Shown here: one piece after another, positions 25,870 through 34,212 of the stretch
Numbering within the stretch: the first letter of the stretch is position 1
How the letters are laid out: the number at the start of each line of letters is the position of its first letter
Origin: Thermoactinospora rubra
GTDB taxonomy: Bacteria > Actinomycetota > Actinomycetes > Streptosporangiales > Streptosporangiaceae
Length of the DNA stretch: 64,000 nt
Direction of reading: 5' to 3'
Assembly: GCF_002093975.1 (NCBI RefSeq)
Contig: NZ_KZ084335.1
Location: forward strand, 1 to 64,000
Notes under the pieces: generated by a model
The model's database searches: none
The model's input: only the letters and a program-made list of their open reading frames with translations
What the model was told of the DNA's origin: nothing
Made by a program: the position numbers and the translations under genes

Positions 25870-25918
25870 ATCAGGAAACCTGATAAAGCGAAGTGTCGTT
25901 ACAATCAGGATTCCTGTC
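25870..25918. promoter_or_regulatory. Two MarR-type operators in a divergent promoter
   Basis: A perfect palindrome ATCAGGAAACCTGAT (25870-25884) and a near copy ATCAGGATTCCTGTC (25904-25918), centres 34 bp apart. The second overlaps a minus-strand TTGACA (25920-25915) suited to be the -35 box of the aldehyde dehydrogenase operon. A MarR dimer bound at both sites would repress both directions. Confidence 0.75.
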
Positions 25919-25941
25919 AATGCTCCGGAGTGGGGAACGTG

Positions 25942-26370
25942 ATGGCGACTTCCGCGTCGGGCCCGTCTCTGCTCTACATGGTCAAGCGGGTGGAGCTGGT
26001 GGTCAGGTCGCACCTGGACGCGCTGCTCCGGCCGGCGGGCATCACGGCCCAGCAGTACACCGCGCTCAGCGTCCTGGAGCGGCACGACGGGTTGTGCGCG
26101 GCCGAGCTGGCACGCCTCTCCTTCGTCACGGCGCAGTCGATGGCCGACATGGTGCGGGCGCTGGAGGACCGGGGGCTCATCCGCAGGGAGCGCAATCCGC
26201 GCAACCGCAGGGAGCTGCTCATCCTGCTGACCGACGCGGGACGCGACGTGCTCGCCCGTTTCGAGGCCCCGGTCCGCGAGCTCGAGGAACGCATGGTCGG
26301 GGGGCTGACCGCCGCCCAGGTGAAGGTGCTGCGGGAGGCGCTCACCAAGGCGTGGAGGGCACTGTCCTGA
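25942..26370 (+). CDS. MarR family transcriptional regulator
   Basis: 142 residues with the MarR winged helix: LRPAGITAQQYTALSVL, then AELARLSFVTAQSMADMVRALEDRGLI, then the wing RERNPRNRRELLILLTDAG. Divergent from the aldehyde/alcohol dehydrogenase operon, with twin palindromes between. Most likely an aromatic-acid- or aldehyde-responsive repressor of that operon and itself. A GTG just before the ATG is an alternative start. Confidence 0.88.
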   Translation: MATSASGPSLLYMVKRVELVVRSHLDALLRPAGITAQQYTALSVLERHDGLCAAELARLSFVTAQSMADMVRALEDRGLIRRERNPRNRRELLILLTDAGRDVLARFEAPVRELEERMVGGLTAAQVKVLREALTKAWRALS

Positions 26371-26392
26371 GCGACCGGGTTGGGAGTGAGGC

Positions 26393-27205
26393 ATGCAGCA
26401 GCGCCGCCCGTCCGTGACGCGGAGGGTCCTCGGCATCCTCGACGCCTTCACGCCGGACCGGCCCGCCCTGCCGCTGGCCGAGATCGCCCGGCGCGCGGGC
26501 CTGCCGCCCGCCACCGCCCACCGGCTCGTCACCGAGCTGACCCGCTGGGGCGCGCTGGAACGCGGCGGGCGCGGCGTCTACCGGATCGGGCTGCGCCTGT
26601 GGGAGGTGGCCGCCCTGGCCCCGCGCGGGCTCGGATTGCGTGAGGCGGCCATGCCGTTCCTGGAGGACCTCTACGAGGCCACGCACGAGAACGTCCAGCT
26701 CGCCGTCCTGGACGGGCTGGAGGTCGTCTTCGTCGAGCGCATCTCCGGCAGGGACGCGGTCCACGTCTTCACCCGGGTCGGCGGGCGCTTCCCCGCCCAC
26801 GCCACCGGGGTGGGGCTGGCGCTGCTCGCGCACGCCGACCACGAGCTGCAGGAACGTGCCATCGCCGCGCCCAAGGCCCGCCTGACCCCCAAGACGATCT
26901 GCGCGCCCGACGAGCTGCGCCGGGCCCTCGCCGAGGTGCGGCGCACCGGGGTGGCCATCAGCGACGGGCAGGTCGAGCTGGTGGCGCTGTCGGTGGCCGC
27001 GCCGGTGTTCGGGCCCGGCGACAGGGCGGTGGCGGCCGTGTCGGTGGTCGTCCCGTCGCGGGAGCGGGCCGCGCAGCCGCTGATCCCGGCGGTCCTGGCC
27101 GCCGCGCGGGGCATCTCGCGGGCGCTCGGCGCGCCCAGGGCGATCCGCGTTCCCCCCACCCTCCGCAGGCTCCCGCCCGGACAGCCATTCCATCCAACGG
27201 AATGA
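26393..27205 (+). CDS. IclR family transcriptional regulator
   Basis: 270 residues. N-terminal winged helix ([36 protein letters not shown]) and C-terminal GAF-like effector domain (THENVQLAVLDGLEVVFVERI, with PAHATGVGLALLA). IclR proteins commonly control aromatic catabolic operons in actinobacteria. It lies 22 bp after the MarR gene and 72 bp before the VanA-like gene. GGGAGTGAGG precedes the ATG. Confidence 0.88.
   Translation: MQQRRPSVTRRVLGILDAFTPDRPALPLAEIARRAGLPPATAHRLVTELTRWGALERGGRGVYRIGLRLWEVAALAPRGLGLREAAMPFLEDLYEATHENVQLAVLDGLEVVFVERISGRDAVHVFTRVGGRFPAHATGVGLALLAHADHELQERAIAAPKARLTPKTICAPDELRRALAEVRRTGVAISDGQVELVALSVAAPVFGPGDRAVAAVSVVVPSRERAAQPLIPAVLAAARGISRALGAPRAIRVPPTLRRLPPGQPFHPTE
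27186..27204. promoter_or_regulatory. Inverted repeat before the oxygenase operon
   Basis: CATTCC (27186-27191) and GGAATG (27199-27204), a 6-bp inverted repeat with a 7-bp centre, overlapping the last codons of the iclR gene and lying 74 bp before the VanA-like start. Its TTCC...GGAA shape resembles IclR-family operators. Confidence 0.45.
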
Positions 27206-27277
27206 GCGTGGCCCGGCCGTCGGCCCATTGGCGAAAGTCGGGGCATTCCCGTTCCCCGTCCGCCGAGGAGCCCGGCC

Positions 27278-28303
27278 ATGCCGTTCCCGCGCAACCAGTG
27301 GTACGTCGCCGCCTACGGCGAGGAGGTCGGCGACGGCCTGCTCGCCAGGACGATCTGCGGCGAGCCGATCCTGTTCTACCGCACCGCCGCCGGGCGGGTC
27401 GCCGCGCTGTCCGACCGCTGCGTCCACCGCCGCTACCCGCTGTCGGAGGGCAGCAGGGACGGCGACACGGTCGTGTGCGGCTACCACGGCTTCACCTACG
27501 CCCCGGACGGCCGGTGCGTCGCCGTACCGGGCCAGGCCCGCATCCCCCGCACCGCCCGCATCCCCGTCTATCCCGTCGTCGAGCAGGACACGCTCGTGTG
27601 GGTGTGGATCGGCGACGCGAACGCCGCCGACCCGGCCGCCGTCCCGCGGGCGCCCTGGCTGGCCTCCCCCGACTGGACCACCGTGCGCGGCATGGAGCCG
27701 CTGGCCGCCCGCTACGAGCTGCTCGTGGACAACCTGATGGATCTGTCGCACGAGACCTACCTGCACGGTGGCTACATCGGCACCCCGGAGGTGGCGCAGA
27801 CGCCCATCACCACCGAGGTGGACGAGAAGGCCGGGGTCGTCTACGTCAGCCGGCGCATGACCGACGCCGAGTGCCCGCCCTTCTACGCCCGCTCCACCGG
27901 CATCGAGGGCCGCATCGACCGCTGGCAGGACATCGAGTACCACCCGCCGTGCCTGTACCTGCTCCACAGCCGCATCGCCCCCACCGGCGTGGCGCCCGGA
28001 CCCGACGGCGACGACAGCCGCGCCTGCCACGCCGAGATCGTCTACGCGATCACGCCCGAGACCGAGACCAGCACGCACGACTTCTGGATGGTCTCCCGCG
28101 ACTTCGCCCGCGACGACGAGGAGGTCAGCGCGTTCCTGGCCGAGAGCAACCGCACCGTCGTGCTCCAGGACGTGCGCGCGCTCGACCTGCTGGAGCGGGT
28201 CATCGCCACCGAGCCGGAGGGCTACCAGGAGCTCAGCATCAACATCGACACGGGCGGGCTGGCCGCCCGCCGCCTGCTCAAGCGGATGATCGAGACGCCA
28301 TGA
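27278..28303 (+). CDS. Rieske oxygenase, VanA-like (vanillate O-demethylase type)
   Basis: 341 residues. An N-terminal Rieske domain binds a 2Fe-2S cluster (CVHRRYPLSEG and CGYHGF, CxH/CxxH). The catalytic domain holds the mononuclear iron motif NLMDLSHETYLHG. Length and MPFPRNQWYVAA N terminus match VanA-type demethylases, which convert vanillate to protocatechuate and formaldehyde. No separate beta subunit exists, as in VanA. Its stop overlaps the next small gene (ATGA). A different methoxy-aromatic substrate remains possible. Confidence 0.87.
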   Translation: MPFPRNQWYVAAYGEEVGDGLLARTICGEPILFYRTAAGRVAALSDRCVHRRYPLSEGSRDGDTVVCGYHGFTYAPDGRCVAVPGQARIPRTARIPVYPVVEQDTLVWVWIGDANAADPAAVPRAPWLASPDWTTVRGMEPLAARYELLVDNLMDLSHETYLHGGYIGTPEVAQTPITTEVDEKAGVVYVSRRMTDAECPPFYARSTGIEGRIDRWQDIEYHPPCLYLLHSRIAPTGVAPGPDGDDSRACHAEIVYAITPETETSTHDFWMVSRDFARDDEEVSAFLAESNRTVVLQDVRALDLLERVIATEPEGYQELSINIDTGGLAARRLLKRMIETP

Positions 28304-28452
28304 CCGCGACACGGCTGAGGGTGGAGTGGACTCCCGGCTCCGACGTGCTGACCGGCGTGTGCCACTGCGGCGCCGTACGGCACGCCGAGGACCCGGTGGA
28401 GATCTGGGCCCTGCTCCTGGACCACCCCGAGCACGCGAAGGACTCTCCATGA
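28300..28452 (+). CDS. 50-residue Cys/His protein between VanA- and VanB-like genes
   Basis: A 50-residue reading frame tied to both neighbours by 4-bp overlaps (ATGA at each end), strong evidence for translation. It has a TGVCHCGAVRHAEDPVEIW centre with two Cys and two nearby His residues, and an acidic/aromatic C-terminal half. I do not recognise a described family. The cluster of metal-binding residues could hold zinc or take part in electron transfer between reductase and oxygenase; that is speculation. Confidence 0.7.
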   Translation: MTATRLRVEWTPGSDVLTGVCHCGAVRHAEDPVEIWALLLDHPEHAKDSP

Positions 28453-29384
28453 CGATCACGTTGGTGGTGGCGGCCAAGCGGACCGCCGCCGAGGGGGTGG
28501 CGCACCTGACGCTGCGCGCCGCCGGCGGTGGCCCGCTGCCGCCCTGGACGCCGGGTGCGCACCTCGACCTGGTCCTGGGGCCCGGCCTGGTGCGCCAGTA
28601 CTCCCTGTGCGGCGACCCCGCCGACCGGTACGCCTACGAGATCGCCGTGCTGCGCGAGCCGGCGAGCCGGGGCGGCTCCCGCCACGTCCACGAGCGGCTG
28701 GCCGTGGGCGACAAGGTCGACGCGCGGGGGCCGCGCAACACCTTCGAGCTGGTCCCGGCCAAGCGGTACCTCTTCATCGCGGGCGGCATCGGGATCACGC
28801 CGATCCTGCCGATGCTGGCCGAGGCCGAGCGGCTCGGCGCGGCGTGGCGGCTGCTGTACGGCGGGCGGACCCGGGCGTCGATGGCCTTCAGGGAACGGCT
28901 GGCCGCCGACCCCCGGGCCGAGCTCTGCCCGCAGGACGAGACGGGCCTGCTCGACCTCGACCGCTGGCTCGGCGAGCCGTCCTCCGGCACGCTCGTCTAC
29001 TGCTGCGGCCCGGCGCCCCTGCTGGACGCCGTGGAGGCGCGGTGCGCGGGATGGCCGCCCGGCAGCCTGCGCGTGGAACGCTTCGCCCCCAGGGACGGCG
29101 CGGAGCCGGGTCCCGGGGAGGAGTTCGAGATCGAGCTGGCCCGCTCCGGGCTGACGCTGCGCGTGCCGCCCGGGCGATCGGTGCTGTCGGTCGTCGAGGA
29201 GGCCGGGGTGCCGGTCCTGTCGTCCTGCCGGGAGGGCACCTGCGGGACCTGCGAGACCGGCGTGCTGGACGGCGTGCCCGACCACCGGGACTCGCTGCTC
29301 ACCCAGGAGGAGCGGGAGGCCGGCGACACGATGCTGATCTGCGTCTCCCGCGCGTCGAGCTCCCGGCTGGTCCTGGACCTATGA
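28449..29384 (+). CDS. VanB-like oxidoreductase (flavin reductase plus 2Fe-2S ferredoxin)
   Basis: 311 residues: FMN-binding barrel (RQYSLCGDP), NAD-binding domain (FIAGGIGITPILPM) and a C-terminal plant-type ferredoxin (SCREGTCGTCETGVLDG with the fourth Cys in MLICVSRA). It passes electrons from NADH to the Rieske oxygenase encoded two genes upstream. Its 3' end overlaps the convergent alpha-galactosidase gene by 6 bp. Confidence 0.9.
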   Translation: MTITLVVAAKRTAAEGVAHLTLRAAGGGPLPPWTPGAHLDLVLGPGLVRQYSLCGDPADRYAYEIAVLREPASRGGSRHVHERLAVGDKVDARGPRNTFELVPAKRYLFIAGGIGITPILPMLAEAERLGAAWRLLYGGRTRASMAFRERLAADPRAELCPQDETGLLDLDRWLGEPSSGTLVYCCGPAPLLDAVEARCAGWPPGSLRVERFAPRDGAEPGPGEEFEIELARSGLTLRVPPGRSVLSVVEEAGVPVLSSCREGTCGTCETGVLDGVPDHRDSLLTQEEREAGDTMLICVSRASSSRLVLDL

Positions 29385-31553
29385 CGTCCTGGTCAGCCGG
29401 AGCAGCAGGAGGTGTTCGGGATACAGGTCGGGCGCCTGGATCCCCACCCGGCCCAGCACCCTCCCCGGGAGGTGCACGCGGCCCGCGGTCAGCCACGCCG
29501 GGAGGACGCTGTTGACTCCCGCGGGCGTGCCGGCGGGCGGGAGGGGTTCCACCCGATACACCGCGTCGGGATCGAGTCCGGGCAGCCGCACGCGGCCGGG
29601 CGGTGCGGTGACGGGGGTGGCCATGGCGACCAGGGCGAAGATCGCCTCGGAGCCGTTCTCGGCCACCACGCCGTGCACCCACAGCGCGGGATCCGGATGG
29701 TCGGCCCGCACGGTGCGTCCGGTGTGCAGCAGGTCGCGGACGCTCTTGTAGAGCGAGATCCAGCGCGCCAGCTCCTCCAGCTCTGCCGCGGAGGCTCCGG
29801 TGAGGTCCCACTCGATGCCGAAGTGCCCGAACAGCGCCGTTCCTGCGCGGAAGGCCAGGCCGTGGCGGCGTCCGGTGGTGTGGGCGTACGGCGCGCCGAC
29901 GTGCGACCCGATCAGCTCGGGCGGCAGCAGCAGCTGGGTCCAGCGCTGGATCGACTGGCGTTCGAGCGCGTCGATGCAGTCGCTGGCCCACACCCGGTCG
30001 GTGCGCTGGAGGATGCCGAGGTCCACGCGGCATCCGCCGGAGGAGCAGGACTCGATCTCCAGGCCGGGGTGGCGGCGGCGCAGCTCGTCCATCATCCGGT
30101 AGACCGCGAGCACCTGGCGGTGGACGGCGGCCTCGCCGTACGGGCTGTGGCCGGCGTCGACGAGGTCCCGGTTGTGGTCCCACTTGAGGTAGTCGATGCC
30201 GTACTCGCCGACCAGGCTGTCCAGGCGATTGAGCACGTAGGCGTACGCCTCCGGGTGCACCAGGTCGAGCACCTGCTGGTGCCTGGCCTCCGGTGGCGTG
30301 CGCCCGCCGGTCGACATGATCCAGTCGGGGTGGGCGCGGGCGAGAGCGGAGTCCGGGTTGACCATCTCGGGCTCGACCCACAGGCCGAACTGCATGCCGA
30401 GCGCTCGCACGTGCTCCACGAGGGGCCACAGGCCCGAGGGCCAGACGGTCTCGTCGACGTACCAGTCGCCGAGCCCGGCGTGGTCGTCGCGCCGCCCCCG
30501 GAACCACCCGTCGTCGAGCACGAACCGCTCCACGCCCGCCTTCGCGCCCAGATCCGCGAGCCGGCGCAGCTTGTCCAGGTCGTGGTCGAAGTACACGGCC
30601 TCCCAGGTGTTGAGCACGACCGGGCGCGGGCCGGCGGGATGGTGGGGGCGGGCGCGCAGCTCGCGGTGGAACCGCTCCGACACCGCGTCCAGGCCGTGGC
30701 CGTGCGCCGCGTACAGCCAGGGGCCGGTGTACTCCTCGCCGGGCGCCAGCCGTACCTCGCCGGGGAGCAGCAGCTCGCCGCCGCCCAGCACGGCCCGGCC
30801 GTCGGGCAGCCGCTCGGCGAAGGTGGTGTGGTCGCCGCTCCAGGCCACGTGCACGGACCAGACCTCGCCGGAGCGGAAGCCGAAGCCCGGAACGCCGGCG
30901 GTGAGCATGAGGGTCGCGTCGGCGCCGGTGCGGCCGCGGCGGTTCTCGCGCACCCGGGCGCCCACGGTGAACGGCTGGCGCTGCGGCGACCGCTCGCGCA
31001 GGTGCCGCCCGGTCAGGTCGAGCAGTTCGGCGGCGTGGGAGGGCACCGGCAGCGCGAGCACGAGCCCGTCCAGGGTGTACGGCTCGGCCTCGTGCAGGTT
31101 GCCGACGGCGGCGCGCATCTTGACCAGGCCGGCCCTGGTCAGGCCGATGTCCAGCACAAGGGCCAGCCGGGCGGTCGCGTCCTCGGCCCGCACCCGCACC
31201 AGCCGGTCCTCGTCGCCGTCGCCGGCCTCCACAGACGTCACGGTGAACAGCGGCGACCAGTCCCGGCCGTCCCGGTGGCCGCGCAGGCCGGGCAGCCCGG
31301 GCCAGCCGGTCCCCGGCTCGGGCAGCACCGCGACGGACATGGGCTCATCCAGCGTGTTGGAGACCACCGGGGGCACGCCGGCCAGCGCGAGCTCGGCGAG
31401 CTGCTCGGAGGACAGGTCGCCGAGATCGTCACCCCAGTGCAAGACACGCGGCAACCCCTCGCCGCCGAGGTCGATCAGCAGGCTGACGCCTGCCTCACGC
31501 AGGTGCAGCAGGCGCGGCTCCGGGTTCGCGCGGGCGGTCTTCTCGGGTGTCAT
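29379..31553 (-). CDS. Alpha-galactosidase, glycoside hydrolase family 36
   Basis: 724 residues, standard GH36 length. The catalytic nucleophile lies in YLKWDHNRD and the acid/base in ASDCIDALER; the substrate-binding CSSGGCR and LDDGWF segments are present. No signal peptide, so it acts in the cytoplasm on imported oligosaccharides. GAGGGAGC precedes the ATG. It lies behind a LacI gene and opposite an ABC importer and GH32 fructosidase. Together these point to raffinose, stachyose or melibiose use. Confidence 0.93.
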   Translation of the reverse strand: MTPEKTARANPEPRLLHLREAGVSLLIDLGGEGLPRVLHWGDDLGDLSSEQLAELALAGVPPVVSNTLDEPMSVAVLPEPGTGWPGLPGLRGHRDGRDWSPLFTVTSVEAGDGDEDRLVRVRAEDATARLALVLDIGLTRAGLVKMRAAVGNLHEAEPYTLDGLVLALPVPSHAAELLDLTGRHLRERSPQRQPFTVGARVRENRRGRTGADATLMLTAGVPGFGFRSGEVWSVHVAWSGDHTTFAERLPDGRAVLGGGELLLPGEVRLAPGEEYTGPWLYAAHGHGLDAVSERFHRELRARPHHPAGPRPVVLNTWEAVYFDHDLDKLRRLADLGAKAGVERFVLDDGWFRGRRDDHAGLGDWYVDETVWPSGLWPLVEHVRALGMQFGLWVEPEMVNPDSALARAHPDWIMSTGGRTPPEARHQQVLDLVHPEAYAYVLNRLDSLVGEYGIDYLKWDHNRDLVDAGHSPYGEAAVHRQVLAVYRMMDELRRRHPGLEIESCSSGGCRVDLGILQRTDRVWASDCIDALERQSIQRWTQLLLPPELIGSHVGAPYAHTTGRRHGLAFRAGTALFGHFGIEWDLTGASAAELEELARWISLYKSVRDLLHTGRTVRADHPDPALWVHGVVAENGSEAIFALVAMATPVTAPPGRVRLPGLDPDAVYRVEPLPPAGTPAGVNSVLPAWLTAGRVHLPGRVLGRVGIQAPDLYPEHLLLLRLTRTS

Positions 31554-31629
31554 GAAGCTCCCTCTTCGGAAAGGGCAAGTCTGAACAAGGCGGTTCGGTG
31601 GTGCGGTTTCGCGTGTTCCACGGGTGCGA

Positions 31630-31652
31630 GCCGGGGGAGCCGTGCCCCCGGC
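31630..31652. terminator. Hairpin between lacI and the alpha-galactosidase gene
   Basis: A perfect 8-bp stem (31630-31637 with 31645-31652) with a 7-nt loop, shortly after the lacI stop on the minus strand. No T-run, so it may be a weak or attenuating terminator. Confidence 0.4.
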
Positions 31653-31663
31653 GGGCGGGACGG

Positions 31664-32691
31664 TCAGGGCCGGACCGCGGGCGCGGTGCTTTGCCGTGCC
31701 ACCAGCACGCTGGGCACCAGCCGCTGCGCGGGCGGGGCGTCGGGGGCGGTGAGATGGTCGATGAGCGCCTCCACCGCGGCGGCCGCGATCTCCCGGGCGG
31801 GCGGGGTGGCCGAGGTCAGCTGCGGGTCGGTCCACTCCGGCTCGCCGTTGGAGCACAAGACCAGGGACAGCCGCTCGGGTATCGGGCGGCCGAGCGCGCG
31901 CGCCTCCCGCATCGCACCCAGGGTGGCCTCCCAGTTGTAGGAGATGACGGCCGTGGTGTGCGGCGCGGTCTCCAGGAGTGAGCGGAGCGCCGCCCTTCCG
32001 GCCGCGATGGTGTGCTCGCCGGCCACGATGGCGCACTCGAGCCCGCGCTCGGCGCACGTCTTGCGGACGGCGTCGGCGAAGCGCACCGCCGCGCCGATGC
32101 CGCGGGTGCCGCGCTCGTACGGCGCGTTCAGCATGCCGATCGACCGGTGCCCGAGCTCGGCGAAGTGGTCGATCACCAGGCCGGCGATCTGGTCGAAGTC
32201 CGCGTCCGCGTAGGGCAGGCGGTCGGGGCTGCGGGTGCGCCCGATCAGCCCGACGGGGATCCCGGCCGAGGTGAGCAGCCGCACCCGCTGGTCGGAGAGG
32301 GCGACCTGCATGAGCAGGAACCCCGCGACCAGCCCGGTCCTGGCCAGCTGGCGCAGCCCGTCCAGGTCGCGCGAGCCGGAGGTCCACAGCCGGAGGTCCA
32401 CAGCACGACGTGGAAGCCGCGCTTCCTGGCGGCCTCGGTGGCGGCCAGGATGTATTCCATGTCCGTCCCGACGATCGTGCGCGGCTCGGAGGGGAAGACG
32501 ATGGCGATGATCCGGCTGCGGCCACCGGCCAAGGCACTCGCCATGGCGTTGGGTGTGTAGCCGAGCTGCTCCATCGCGGCGAGGACCCGCTGGCGGGTCT
32601 CCGGGCGGATGGAGGGGGCGCCCGCGATCACGTGGGAGACGGTGCCGGTGGAGACTCCGGCGAGGCGGGCGACGTCGGCTCTGGTGACCAT
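31664..32691 (-). pseudogene. LacI family regulator, frameshifted by a 14-bp duplication
   Basis: The first part (from ATG 32691) encodes a LacI head: TRADVARLAGVSTGTVSHVI and the hinge NAMASALAGGRS, running to HVVLWTSG. A tandem 14-bp duplication then shifts the frame. The sugar-binding domain resumes in another frame (SRDLDGLRQLARTGLVAGF to the stop at 31664). Deleting one copy would restore one continuous protein of about 337 residues. The regulator is therefore probably inactive, unless a slippage or sequencing error is responsible. It would have controlled the neighbouring sugar genes. Confidence 0.85.
32374..32404. repeat. 14-bp tandem duplication inside lacI
   Basis: AGCCGGAGGTCCAC occurs at 32374-32387 and again at 32388-32401, followed by a further AGC. 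Because 14 is not a multiple of three it breaks the reading frame. Confidence 0.95.
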
Positions 32692-32796
32692 GTGCCAAGT
32701 GTCCTGCGGATGTCGGGTGGAGACCAATCGGGGATGAACGTTACGCATCTGTAACCGCCTGGTGGTTCAGATGTCACGCGGACTATTTCTATCTTT

Positions 32797-32825
32797 GACG
32801 CGCGTCACTTTTTGACGCGCGTCAA
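32797..32825. promoter_or_regulatory. Twin LacI-type operators of the sugar ABC operon
   Basis: The perfect 12-bp palindrome TGACGCGCGTCA occurs at 32797-32808 and at 32814-32825, centres 17 bp apart, with a central CG as in LacI/GalR operators. They lie 46-74 bp before the binding-protein gene and about 105-135 bp from the lacI start. Confidence 0.8.
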
Positions 32826-32870
32826 TACTAGCCCGTCGTCGAGCCCCCGCGGCAGTACAAGGAGTCACAG

Positions 32871-34196
32871 ATGCGACGGACGAAACTCATCACGACGTTG
32901 GTGCCCGCCACGGCGGCCGTGCTGCTCGCGAGCGGTTGCCTCAACGACGGCGGCTCGACGGCGAGCAGTGCGGGCCGCGACGGCGGCAGCGGCGACAAGA
33001 CCGTGGAGATCATGACCGGTCTCACCGGCGACGGCCTGGAGGCCCTGAAGGTGTCGCTGGAGCCGTACGCCAAGCAGCAGGGCATCACGATCAAGTGGTC
33101 GCCCGCCGACAACTTCAACCAGCTCATCGTCACCCGGGTACAGGGCAACAACCTGCCCGACATCGCGCTGTTCCCGCAGCCGGGCATCATGAAGGACCTC
33201 GCCGCCAAGGGACGACTCGCCCCGCTGGACGGCATCCTCGACCTGCCGACGCTGAAAAGCAGCATGTCGGCCGGGACGCTGGAGGCCGGCACCCATGACG
33301 GCAAGCTCTACGGGCTCATGGTCAGCATGAACGTCAAGAGCCTCGTCTTCTACCCCAAGCAGGCGTTCGAGTCGGCCGGCTACCCGATCCCGAAATCCAT
33401 CCCCGAGCTTCTCCAGCTCACCGACAAGATCAAGGCCGATGGGAAGATCCCCTGGTGCCTGGGCATCGAGTCGGGCCCGGCCACCGGCTGGCCCGCCACC
33501 GACTGGATCGAGGAGCTGGTGCTCAAGTACGGAGGCATCGACAAGTACAACCAGTGGGTCGAGCACAAGATCCCCTTCGACTCCCCGCTGGTACGGCAGG
33601 CCGCCGGCACCTTCGAGAAGATCGCCTTCACCGAGGGCAACGTGCTCGGCGGGCGCAAGTCCATCTCCAGCAACGCCTTCGGCACGGCGGGCAACCCCAT
33701 GTTCCGCAACCCGCCCGGCTGCTACCTGTTCAAGCAGGGCAACTTCGTCGCGGCCAAGGGCTTCTTCCCCGACGACGTGCTGGCCGACATCGACAACCGT
33801 CTCGGCGTCTTCGGATTCCCCCCGGCCACCGCCGGCGGGGACAACCCGGTGGAGGGCGGCGGCGACCTGGCGGGCCTGTTCAGCAAGGACAACGAGGCCG
33901 CCAAGAAGGTCCTGCAGTACATGAGCACCAAGGACTTCGGCGCGGCCGGGGCCAAGACCGGGGCGTGGCTGTCCCCGCACAAGGACTTCGACGTCTCCCA
34001 CTACCCGTCGAAGACCATCCGGGACATCGCTGAGATCGCCTACGGCTCGACCTCGTTCGCCTTCGACGGGTCCGACGCGATGCCCGGAGCGGTCGGCTCC
34101 GGGACGTTCTGGAAGGCCATGACCTCCTGGATCAGCGGCCAGCAGACCACCGACGAGGCGCTGAAGTCCATCGACGCGAGCTGGCCGGCCAACTGA
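32871..34196 (+). CDS. Sugar ABC transporter substrate-binding lipoprotein
   Basis: 441 residues. Signal peptide with lipobox LLASGC, then a type 1 extracellular solute-binding fold. It captures an oligosaccharide for the two permeases encoded directly after. Context (alpha-galactosidase, fructosidase) favours raffinose-family sugars. The ATG is 46 bp after the second operator; AAGGAG precedes it. Confidence 0.92.
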   Translation: MRRTKLITTLVPATAAVLLASGCLNDGGSTASSAGRDGGSGDKTVEIMTGLTGDGLEALKVSLEPYAKQQGITIKWSPADNFNQLIVTRVQGNNLPDIALFPQPGIMKDLAAKGRLAPLDGILDLPTLKSSMSAGTLEAGTHDGKLYGLMVSMNVKSLVFYPKQAFESAGYPIPKSIPELLQLTDKIKADGKIPWCLGIESGPATGWPATDWIEELVLKYGGIDKYNQWVEHKIPFDSPLVRQAAGTFEKIAFTEGNVLGGRKSISSNAFGTAGNPMFRNPPGCYLFKQGNFVAAKGFFPDDVLADIDNRLGVFGFPPATAGGDNPVEGGGDLAGLFSKDNEAAKKVLQYMSTKDFGAAGAKTGAWLSPHKDFDVSHYPSKTIRDIAEIAYGSTSFAFDGSDAMPGAVGSGTFWKAMTSWISGQQTTDEALKSIDASWPAN

Positions 34197-34212
34197 CCCT
34201 GGGAGCAACGCC

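Noticed and set aside
32245..32748. Two separate genes at the lacI locus
   Set aside because: The two frames are the N-terminal and C-terminal parts of one LacI protein, and the 14-bp duplication exactly explains the frame change.
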